NCBI GenBank assembly: GCA_018907035.1
Contig: JACCIC010000093.1
Location: forward strand, 1,740,001-1,804,000
Source: Sycobia sp. Sy_11
Taxonomy: Eukaryota > Arthropoda > Insecta > Hymenoptera > Epichrysomallidae
Direction: 5' to 3'
DNA length: 64,000 bases
Made by a program: the position numbers and the translations under genes. Below the pieces are notes generated by a model that was not told the origin of the DNA, searched no databases, and saw nothing but the letters and a program-made list of their open reading frames with translations. Shown one piece after another: positions 12,201-24,792 of the stretch. Numbering within the stretch: the first letter of the stretch is position 1; every line of letters starts with the position of its first letter.

Positions 12201-15200
12201 CCAGATGAAAAAGAAACATTAGTAGATGAATTAGCTCAGTCATTAAATTTGCAAAAAGTGGGATGGATTTTTACAGACTTGATTGCTGATGATATAAAAA
12301 AGGGCACAGTAAGTTTCGTTTTAATAAATAATGCAATATTAAATATTGTATTTTTCTGAATTAATCGTTTCATTTTCGTAGGTGAAACATGTAAGAAATA
12401 TTGAAAGTCACTTCTTATCTGCACAAGAATGTATTATGGCTGGTCACATACAAAATAAACTACCGAATCCTTGTCGCTTTTCACCAAATGGTTACTTTGG
12501 CTCAAAAGCAGTAACTATTTGTGTTACTGGTAAGTAATTTATTGTACATTTGAACTTCTAAAAGTCTTTGTTGAAAATAAAATTTGTATTAGTTTTTTGA
12601 TGATATGTAATTATTTACTTTTCAAAGGTGATAGTAAAAATCAAGTACATATGGAAGGATACCAGGTAACTTACCAATGCATGGCTCTGGTTCGAGATGG
12701 ATGTTTAGTTCCAACAAAAGATGCACCAGAACTTGGTTATGTTATAGAGTCAACAGATAAACAATATGTTCCAGATGTTTATTACAAGGTAAGATACTTT
12801 CTTATGCATTCTGATATACAAAAAAAAATTATAAATTATTTCTAAAATATTTATTGACTTCTCTTTTAAAACAATTTAATTGTGCTTTTGTCGACTGTTT
12901 ATATACAAATTAATAAATATTTTCATTGGTCTTACAGTCCAATTAAATCAATCAAAAATAATACGTAATAATATCAATATATATTTATATTAATATTAAT
13001 ACATCAGTATACAAAAATAATAAAAATAAAAATTATATTTTTTAATTTGAATTTTTATTTTATTTTTATTATTTTTGTATATTGATGTATTAATATTAAT
13101 ATAAATATATATTGATATTATTACGTATTATTTTCGATTGATTTAATTGGACTGTAAGACCAATAAAAATATTTATTAATTTCTCTTTTAAGATTAAGAA
13201 ATTTCAGTTTTTTTATTATTATATTATATCCTTTACTAATTTATTGCATGAGTAGGAATGTAATAGCAGAGATGCGGTATTAGTAAAAATTGTGGATTTA
13301 GTAAATGAAAAATCTAATGACAAGTGAATGTTTTTTCAATAAAATTGTAATATTTAATTCTTTATTTGATTCTAAGGTAATGAAGGAACTTAATTTCTGT
13401 CTTCATAATATTTACAATCATTGAACGTTCTTTTATTTGTTAAAATATAGAAAATATGTAATAAATAACTGAAATTCTTGAATTAAAATGGGAAAGGATT
13501 TTGAAAAAATAAGACAGTTTTTTTGCACGAAGAAATGAATTCATAACTGAAAATTGACGATCTAAAAGTACATTAACTTGGGTAACGAGCGTACACTTTA
13601 ATCGCAATTAAATAACTAATTCGTACCAAATATGCACTCCAGTGGCATTTACGCATTAGCCCTTGGAGAAATAGACCCAAAATCGATAGGTCAGGAACAA
13701 AAACAATATATTTACGACCCTCATATACTCTCCTGTTTCGTCGGAGAGTAAAAAAATCAAGCAAGTTTTTTTTTTTTTAAGAAAAAAAAACGAAAAAGTA
13801 CATAGTAAAGCTCTTCCCAGTTTTCCGTTTCCGTCGTATATAGTATACGATTGTTTCTTTATCGCAAATTATTTAGCGTCCCACTTTACAATATGAGTCG
13901 GTAATTGTGTATGTGTGCATATGTTTGTGTTTCGGTAAGAGGGAAAAAACGGTTTCGAAATCACCTTATTTATTACAAGCTATATGCGTTGTTGTCTCGT
14001 CAACTTCATAAAAATATATATACAGATGGCTCTTATACTCCTGGTTTCTTTTGTTTTACTGTTGTTTTTTTAATTATTTGCATTACCATTTCTGTGATAA
14101 AGAGACTCTCGTGGTTAATTTATTTTTTCGTAATCGTCATTTTTAATACAACTTCGTACTTAGTTATATTTCGTCAGTAAACGCGTTGTTTCGTGTCTTA
14201 TAATATAAAAACCAAAATGAAGAAGAGAAACTGATCGTTCGAGCAACGCTTTCATTTATATTTTTTTATACGGACTTTTTTCGTTAAACATACTTTGCTT
14301 TTTTAACACGTTCTTGCACAATTACATTTTATTTTTATTTTCTTTTCGTTTATTTATTTTATGTACTCGGTTTTTCCATCTTCATCATTTAATATTTTGC
14401 CGGCAATTTTTCGTAATCGCCATGGGGCCGCGCGATGCACAATTATCATTTAGTCAGATACACAATTAACAGCGTTAAAACTTTTAAGTTCAACATCGAA
14501 TGAGGTTCTCTTCTTTAGAGGGCATTCTCTCGTGACGATTTCTTTTTTACGGCTTGTCTCAACGAGAATATGCTTGTTTAGATACGCTTTACGGAAACTG
14601 AACCACCTTAGAAGTTTGCCTCGAGACAGTAAATTACTTTATTCTTTTCTGCTCAAAAATTGTTTATGAACTCGTTTCATTAACGAATGATTATGAAAGA
14701 GACAACGTTTTAAATATTTGTATATCAAGTTCCTTTTATTATGTCTTATGAACTTAAATTTTATTGGAAGACTATCTTACGGAATGTTGAGAAAAAAATA
14801 CGGTCAGCTTTTTTGTTGGACGACTATAGCTTTTTTTACTGAACAACAAGCAAGCAAGGAAAGTAGATTTAACGATATGATATTAAGCGTGCCTTTCATA
14901 ACCAACAGACATTAACTTCCTTTTAACGCGTTGCCTTTAAAACTAAAATTTCGATCACTTCTCGAGACTTTGCTTAAGGTGGCTCTTTGTTTTTTTCGCT
15001 TAAATAATTACAATCGTTTAAACGCATTCTGTGGATACATAATACACAGTAATAATTAGGTAGTGTAGCAGTACTATCTGTCTCGCTTTCTCTCTCTTTT
15101 TTATTTTTTTTTCACCCTAAAACGTGGCATACTCTTGTATATTTGTGTGTGGCATTTTTTGTTGCGAACGCTTTATTATTTTTTCACGCTTTTGCATACT

Positions 15201-18200
15201 TGTACAATTTTTCTTTTTTGGGTTTTTTATCGTATTTCGTGGTATATAGTACAATAACGATGGGATTTACGAGGATTTACATATGAGTAGCACATAACAT
15301 ATTACATAATCGTAGTATTTTCGATATACAGCATCGAGGAATGATTCCGTTAAATACACAGACATTTCGTACACGTGCGTCTGTATTTTTATTTTTATTT
15401 TTTAATTTATTTTACGCTTTTCGACCGAGGAAAGCACACGTTTCCTGCCTCATTGTCTTAAAAAAAAAAAAAATTATCTCAATAAACGCAACGTTAATAT
15501 TTTTTCATTCTAAATGAGAATGCAATACATGTCTCACTGCCAAAAGGATTTTGCGCGCTCAATCATTATATACGTATTTCTTTTCGCACTGCTTGTACCT
15601 ATGCTAGAATAACTGATTAACACACTTGCGTAAAACATGCACTCTAAAGACACACGCGATATTTTTCGTTTTCATCAACTTGTTGTTCGTTCTCAAAAAT
15701 GCGGCATTTTAATTTACCTCCCCGCTTTTAGGCCTTACTTTGCAAATATTACATTTTTGCACACAACATTGGCTCTATTTTCGTTTACGGGTGCGAGATC
15801 TACTAACTTTTATTCTCCTTTACATTATCGTGTTATTTTTTATATTTGTAATCGTTTTTAAATACGGTTATAACATTAGAGGCTCGCTAGTGTAATGGAG
15901 AGCAAAACTAGATCGAGAGCTATACGATAGGGACCTACTTGTTTCATACGGACGCTTCTCACTTCTTATACGTTTTCTTCTATCTAAATTACGCACTATT
16001 TCGCTGCGCAAAGATCACATTAATTCAATATATTTATATATACGCTCCCTTGGCGGTCTCTCAATCCACATCTTGCCTCTGGAAGGATACACAAGCATTT
16101 TATTATTTTTTTATCTTTTGTTTCCTCGGACTCTTCACGCTGAACCATGCACAACTGCATTCTTCGGCCAAAAAACATACAAGTCCTGTCTAAAAATATA
16201 TATAATATATATATATATATATGTATATATATATTTGTATATATATATATAATATATGTGTGTACTTGATCGCCCAATGTATATTTTTTTGTTCCATTTG
16301 CAATAATCATCATAATTGTTTTTAATCCCTTACTCTTGCGCGTATCATGGCTAACTATTAACTTCTACGGATAGCGATTTTTTTTATTATATATATTTAT
16401 TCATTACAAGTACCGTATTATATGCGAATCTCTTTCGTTACTGTGAAGAAAATACATATCTTTTGATTCCTATTTTTATTTCATTTAATTCATCACCACA
16501 ATATTGTTTTGTTTATCTCATTCTTTAGAAATACTTCTATAGAATAATAGTAACAGTCATATACAAAACAATATTTATTAAACAAAAACGTAACTATTAA
16601 GATATCGTATCAAAGTAATTTCTTTTAAACATGAGCAAATAATTTTTAACTTTCAATAAATAACTATTTTGAAATTTATTTTTATTTTTGCATTTATTCA
16701 TCAAATTTTTAAAAAAATAATGGAATATTAATTCATTTCAAATTAATTTTTCTATTATACAGTTTAAATACTCTTATGACGTTATTTAGAAAGTTATCAA
16801 CAAAAGGAAAGTATTTTCTTGAAGTAACGAAAGATTCTCGCCCTATACATAATCATTCAATGCATGATTCTCAATGCTTCATGCACCATTTACTTCATCA
16901 AGTTACTTCATTAACTATTACGTGCCTTTGTATAATAACAATATACAGATACGATTGCGAAAATAATCTTCGGAGCTTAACGTGAAGCTTTATTTTTTCT
17001 CTTTTTCTCTCATCGTCATTTGCTAAAACAATTTACTCTGTTTCTACCTAGGAGTCGTATCGATTTGAGGTACGTGTATATGCATCGGTCCAAAAAATTA
17101 TACATTCTTTGCATTTAGGCAAGAGATTGTTACATTTTGTTATACTCCTCTCTTGCTTCAAGTGTATATTGTACATTCGTATGTACGTTTGTTTATAATG
17201 TATATGTATCGTATTTTTATTCTTTAAATCGTTACATTAGAACTTGAATCGCTTTCGTTAGGAAAATATCGACATTTGTCATCTACTAACGTCATCTCAA
17301 TAATTAAGTTTTTATAAGTTTTAATAATCGCCGAATTTTTCGATATCGTTCATTTTAGTATTTATTATTTATCTGTTTCGTTCAACACGTTTACTCTTTA
17401 AAAATAGCTTTCGATCTCTTTAGAGATTATAACCGTTTAAATATTCGCGAACGAAGACGCCTTCTTTTCTATACGAAAACAGTGGTCTCTTCTCTATTAT
17501 AATTCAGAACAATTCGGCAAATACGATGCGCGCGAGAATATACGAAAATCTTCGAAAAATGTTTTCCTATCCTTTGTTAAATCATCACTTCATCGGTTTA
17601 TCATTGTCGGCACGGTCGACTTTTTCATACTAGGACACGTAAAACGCATCATATCACGCAAAAGAAATAAGTAGAGAAAAAAAGAAAAAAATAACTTCTA
17701 AAACGCGAAAGTCTCTTCAATATCGAGCCTTCGTTACAGTTTACCGCACTTAGTGATCAAGATCGTTTTGGTCGGTTTGCCTGTCTGATCACCATACGTC
17801 GAAATTTTCTCAACAAGATCGAGACCCTCGATGACGTGGCCGAAAATGCCAGTAAAGCCTCTCATTTCTTGTAGTATTATACGAAACTGAGAGCCCACCA
17901 TGCCAAGATTATCGTGTCTTTTTTGCGTCCTCCTCATACCCACTGCACCTCTGACTGCTGGAAACTTTGTATCATCGGGCATAAAGTATCCGTCCTCGAA
18001 GATACTTCTGCCACCTCTGCCATTATTTAACTCGAAATCGCCCGTTATCACACTTTCACCCTCCCAACACTGGAAAATTGTGCAGCCCTTGTATCCAACG
18101 CCAATCTCTCCCGTCGCCAGCACGCTAAAATTTTTAGCCATTTTCGGCGCTGCATCAGGTCTGACTTCGATTACAATGCGACCATGCGGCGAACCATTCA

Positions 18201-20752
18201 CTTCAATATTAAAGTAATACATGGGATAAGGATTAGACGGTCCCCTGAGGTTGGACGGTGGCTGTTGCGGGGAGTGAACAGTAACGAGGTTTCCGCTGTT
18301 CGCGGCCGCTGCCGTCGCTGCAGCAGCTGCTGCGGCCTCTACTGGGCTCATGAAACTTGTAGCAGTTTGCTGGAGAATAGAATTAGGCGGTGGTACAACT
18401 GTCGGTTTCACAGACGGTGAACCTGGTGGTATCAACATTTGCTGTTGCTGTGGATGAGGTTGCTGTTGAGGTTGCGTTGGCTGAGGTTGTTGTTGAGAGG
18501 GCGGAGGGGGTGCAGCTGCAGCTACATGGACGGTTGCTACCTGGGCCGGTATATGGTATTCGATTGAGCCGTTCTGCAAATGCTGTTGCTTACTAACGAC
18601 ATGCCTCGAATAAAGTTGGGACATACAGTAATTGGCGAGGAAGAGGATAGGATTTTGAGAAGCTGCAATGTGGTTAGGCAGTCGACCACCGTTACCCGGT
18701 TGCTGCGAGACTAACGGCTCGCCCGAGTGAATTCCAGCGACGGCCTGTTTTAGGAGCGCAAAATCGAAAACCACACCGGAGTTACCAATGAGATCATCCA
18801 GCTGACACTGAAGCATCATCTCCTGGTATTTGCTTTGTAGCCTCTGCTTCTCGAGCATGAGTTCAGTGTGCAAGGAATAAATATCGCCCGGTCCGTCAGA
18901 CAACTGGAGGGAAGTTTTTGCCTTACCAAGAGTTTCACGCGCATCGGTTATTTCTGGAAAATGGCTCCAGCCATTCTGTAAGTCAGTTTCCACGTGGGTT
19001 TTAAGAGTAACGCAAGCCTCTAGGACCTTAATAAGGAATTCACGCTGCTGCATAGCGAGTCGTTGAATCTCCGATGAAAGTTTACCCATTGCTGCTAATT
19101 CCAATTGAACCTAAATAGTCGAGAAAGTTTTTATTTAATTTTGATATATTAAAATAAATTTAAGCTTGATTCTTAAGATATTACAATACCCTGTACTAGT
19201 TGCAATATTTAGTTCATACTTACATCTGACATTAGTTGTTCTTTGGCATCAGTCTGTGATTTAATCTGGTGTCCCGGATGTTCTTGTGGTGTCGCACAGG
19301 CACGACATAACGCTGTGCAACAAGTCCCACACCAAAGTGCAAGTGGCATTCCATGAGTATGGCAGTTTTCACTCTATAAATAACAGTCACATAATACCAA
19401 ATTCTATCAATTTTATTTAATATAACTTATTTGAAGTTCATAACGTTTAACTATTTATAATCTTATGATTAGATTAAAATATTTTTCAATAATATATTTT
19501 TAAATTTAGTATACAATATAGCATTTCATTATAACTTCAAATTATCTTATAAAATTAATATTTTTATTCAAAATTTAATTAGTTAAAAGTTCAAAAAAAT
19601 ATTTAAAAAATTAAAATTAAATTTTTCTATATAATTCTAACAATGATATTGAATGATTTAAGTAAATAATACTAATAATAATTTCAGATCATTTTTTATT
19701 TAAATACTGTATTATATTTAACTAAGTATAATGCAATACATTTAAAGAAATTTTAATGATAAACAATTTTCTTTCTTAGGTATTTTATAATATTTAGGTA
19801 TTTTTAATTTTATAAAGAAATTTTTATAAAAATTGTTCTTTTGAATAATATATTTGATAGTTCAATAGTTAGATAACTTAGTCGTTACTTTTATTCGAAA
19901 GTTGAAAACCATTTTAAAATTATTAAAATGACAAAAATGTAATGTACCTTTCTCTCTTTTTCACTGGGTTTTGCAGCAATGTTATTTTGGGTGATTTTGA
20001 GATGAGAGAAGTTGTTGGCTAGTGCTAGAAGAGGTGAGTGTGTTGGCAAGGCATCGGCCCCTTGGTCTCCCAAATCTGTTGTCTTCCAACAGTGGGCACA
20101 AAATAGTTCACGTCCTTTCAATAAATTATTTTCTATGCAGCGCAAACAAAAGTAATGTTTACAACTGAGAAATTTAGGGCACTGCTCTGTGTCATTGTAC
20201 TTTTGTTTGCAGTAGCTGCACAGCGTCAGCTCTTCTAGGTCTGTCAAAACGTTTGGATCGAGCATCTAAAAATAATAAGTCATTTCTTTATAAAATATTC
20301 AATGCTACAAAGTTTAACATCAATTAATCGACATGAATAGGAGTAATAACAAAAAAAATTAATATTAATGTAGTTTGTCAATTTTTATATGAGCCAATTT
20401 TGGAGCTACGCTTTGAAGATATCAGTCAGTGATCAACATTCCGAAGTTAATAATTGTATTTCGACCAATTTTCAATAACTAATGAAATTGATTTTTCAAA
20501 GTATTTTTAAATAATAAACAACATCAGCAGATAAAAATCATATAAAAATCGTGACCCCTAGTGCTATAACAACACCTTTTATTGAATGAAATTATTATAT
20601 TGGTGAACCAAGCGCGCGTAATACAACGCCATTTCAAATTATAAGTCAATAGTTTTTTGTCAAAAATAAGAAAAAATTGCTATCTGATCGCGTACATCTG
20701 AATAGTTATGTAATCATTTAATGATTAACAAAACTAAAATCGCATTTTGGAG

Positions 20753-20806
<54 letters not shown>

Positions 20807-21083
20807 AATAAATTGATAAGAAACAAAACATAAACAATAGAAACGGAAACAGATATCGAAAGGATACGTAATAGCATTTCCTTTGATCTTTATCGTTTGA
20901 ATTAAAAGCTGTTCACTGACATTAAATCGCTAACGGATCGTTTAATTAAGGACAAAAAGAGACATTGAATTCAGAATACGTAAAATTCGTAATTTTTTGT
21001 ACCTACAAAGTGCCGCATTCATATAGAAATTTTTATGCTGAACTTGCTTATGATGGTCTATATAAAAAAACCTTATTCCCCCG

Positions 21084-21140
<57 letters not shown>

Positions 21141-23882
21141 ACGTAAAATTAATTCTAAAAATTATATTTCTTTGAAACCTAGTTATCTCAATGGAAACAT
21201 TTTAATAGAAAAAATTGGATTTTTAATATCCTAAAATGTAACATATCAATTTTCACTATGCTGCAAAAATAAATTAGAACGAGAAGCAAAAACGAGCATT
21301 TTATAATATTGAATATAACATCAGACACGCATGCGCTCAAAGTCCCGCCAAAATTCATTGTGCGTGGCCCTCATCTGTTAATAATATCCAATATAAATAC
21401 AAAATACAACGTAGAACCATACTGTACTTGTAAGTTAATAAAAAATGTAGAAAAACAACGACTAATAGAGAAGAAATCAGTTGTCGGCGAAAAAAGAATA
21501 AAAAATCAATGTAGCAGTGTCGAGAAATAAGAGACAGATTGAGAAAGCGAGGGAGAATTAAACTAAACACACAGCTGGATAACAACGCACATGTATTGAC
21601 TAAATTTGGACGAGCGACAGATCGAAAAACCGATAAAAACAATGAATGGATGAGTGAATCGCGAGGATTTTCACTGGTGTGCTGCTCCACAATGTGCTCA
21701 ATACTCGCTTATCGCTACTTTTTTCCTCTTCAGCGGTGGCAATCCTGCCTACTGCTGCTGATGCTCTGTTGCTTGAAACTCGCTACGCTATCATAAATTC
21801 ATGTATTACACAGGCATGTATAAGCGCACGACGGAAAAAAAACTAGGTGAAATTAGAACACATAGCAGTATTGGAGTGCAAAGGGATGAACTGCAGCCTC
21901 CATACTCGATAAAACGAGTGTGATCGATGGAAAAAAGAAACCTGCAAGCGTACAGAAATCCGCGGGAACGTGCAACGTCCGTTCGTCTCTCTCTAAGTTC
22001 ATATCTATACGCTAAGCAACCGCGATGCATATTGGCGTTGCACAGTACACACACGCTTTCTCCTTCTCTTGCGCACCTACTTTTCGCAAACATACGTACA
22101 GTACAGGTACAAGACGATGTAGAGTGAAGAAAACCCCTCTCTCTTCTTCACCGCACTTGTTCGTTATTCGACGAGCCGCGGCTCGTGATATGCGTACACG
22201 TTAAGCGCTAAGAACGCCCGTGTACTGAATAATGACGCAAAGCAAAGAAAGGTTAAAAAGTAGACGATGCCAATCTCGCGTGGAAAGCCCGCGCGAAAAT
22301 GCTTCCCTCTCACTCTTTCGATCATAGTGTACTGGCCTACAATGTACTATATATACAGATACGCAAAGGGGATGTGGTGTATACAAAGCATTACCGTGTT
22401 CGGCTCGACGAGTCCGCTATGTTCGCGCTTACTCGACGACGTTATTCACGCACTCTCTCCAGGCTTGCAATTGCCAGTGCTATCTCTTTATGTCCCTCTC
22501 TCTCTCACCCTGACTCTAGTAACGTCGCCGTGGCCTTGGCATGGAGGAAGAGAAGAACTCCGCGTCTCCGGTTGGCTAGTTAGCGTTCCTGACGACGTCC
22601 TCGGCATTCGACGCCAACCAGCACCAACCAGCACCACTCGGACGCGCACACATACGCAGGCCTCGTTTTCTGTGCCGTACTGTCGTAGCCGTAGCTGCCG
22701 CGCGCGCGCGCGCGTTCTTCCCTCTCTGTCTCGCCCTCGCCACTCCGTGCGGAGTTTTGCGACAACTACCTAGCGTATTATTACCACTTCTTTCTCTCTG
22801 CAGTCTGGCTGACTGACTTGCTTTCCTACATTCACCAAGGCAAATGCAATACCCGTCGCATGCGCACCCTTTAGATCTACCTCCCTCCCTCTCACTCTCA
22901 CTCTCTCTTTCTCTCTCTGTTTATTTTTCAATGTTCATGACGGTCAAAGTTGACGGTTCCTGACGGACATACGCGCATTGGACTGCCTGAGTTGGCTAAG
23001 CCAGCATCTGCTCTGCTACACTGCGACTACTGCACACTTTGAATACCTGCTTGATACATTCAGTTACTGCCTGCTTACCAAATTCACTGATTCATATTCA
23101 ATCAGAAGAAAGAGTAAGAACAGGTACGAAAGTATTGGTATTATTTCAGTTTTTCATTTTATTATTAAAAACCGTTTGTAATTTTTCAATACGAAAGATC
23201 AACTTTGTATGAAAAACGAGTTGATTATTCTATTGAAACATCGAATCAAAACTGTAAAATTACTCGGAATATAAAAAATAAACGAGCAAGGTGGCATTGC
23301 CAACTTTCCAATTTAGCATCGCACGTTTTAGAACCAGATACAACAATTCAATTTTGGCACTGCATCTACACCATCACTTGATCGACATTATCTTTAACTT
23401 TTATTCAAAAATAGCTCGTTTCAAACTTAATTATCATTATTTTAAACATCTATGAAAAAAAAAAATCAAGTCACGACCAGTTACAGCAATTTATAAATTC
23501 CAGTTAAACAATTCATCATCTGATTCTTATTCGGCAGTACATGCAATTACAATTATAGTTTCTCAAACATCGGTTCTTACGCAAAAGCACCTTCCTTTGA
23601 GTCAAAGCATTATATCTCTGTAATAATGAAACTCAAAAAAAGTTTTGAAAACAAATCTTCGCGCCTCTTGTTTTATTAATGGCAGAGCGTGCACATTACG
23701 TATATGTAGTATGTATCTTAAAAAGGAAAATTACTGGCAAATGCCTCTTGAGTCTTGACCGTTATTTGACACAGCTCCAATAACCGAGTCTCGTGTGTGC
23801 ACCTCCATATATCAGAGGTCTGTTGGTGTATGTGGTTTCAATCTGCATGTGCGCAAAATGCTTACGCGCATGTATGTGTTTA

Positions 23883-23936
<54 letters not shown>

Positions 23937-24737
23937 TCTAGGGAGGGTAAATGTGCGTGCGCACGAGATAGGAAAGGAAAGAGTGAGAGAAAGACGGGAA
24001 ATAGGAGAAGGGGTAGGACGAGGAAGTTGTTGTGTACTATGTTGATGGTTTAACGTGGTCAAAAAGGACTGCTGCTGCGGCTGTCACTGCTAAGATAGAA
24101 AAGGATAGCAAACTGTAAAAACAACAACAAGAGAGAGATAGCGTAGAATCTCGCTCACTGCTTATGCGTGCCACATCACATAATGATTTTCTACATTACC
24201 TTGCATTTCTTCCTCTACTTCTCTCTTTCCCTCATTATTCAGTACACATATTGAACACTTTTAAAGAATAAAGCATATATGAGAAACTAACCACTGCTAC
24301 TGGCATGGCGGGACACCAAGACAGACCACACGTCGTCCTCGACGGGATTATTAGATTCACCAGGATGGCACCGCGCGCGCGTGTTCAACTTTTCTTTCCC
24401 TCTGTTTTTGCGTGCGAGTAGTCGAGTGCACTCTACACGGCGTCGGCACTGTGTACGTTTACACAGGCACTCTCTATCTTTTATCTCGTTCGCCGTCGTG
24501 TTGCCGTCGTATTATAGCGCCTGCGCCGAGGCTACCGATGCCTCTTGTGTACGGCCAATCACTTTTTGTTTTCTTCTTTTTATACTTGTTTTTCTCTTTG
24601 ATCAACTTAGCTCAAATGCTTAAAATTTTGGCATACCGGCGAAAACTTTGCCTAGAAAAACACAGCCGAAGACATGTATATAATGATAAGCGTTTACTTT
24701 TTTCCTCTGCAACCGGCACGAGAATGCGCACACACGA

Positions 24738-24792
<55 letters not shown>

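Noticed and set aside
17900..18596. Plus-strand open frames of 68-105 codons opposite the nested gene
   Set aside because: They are antisense to the conserved cyclophilin-like and linker coding sequence and have no domain of their own.
22267..22773. 168-codon plus-strand open frame
   Set aside because: Composed of Arg/Ser/Leu-rich low-complexity sequence in a CpG- and CT-rich block; overlapping frames on both strands show it is compositional.
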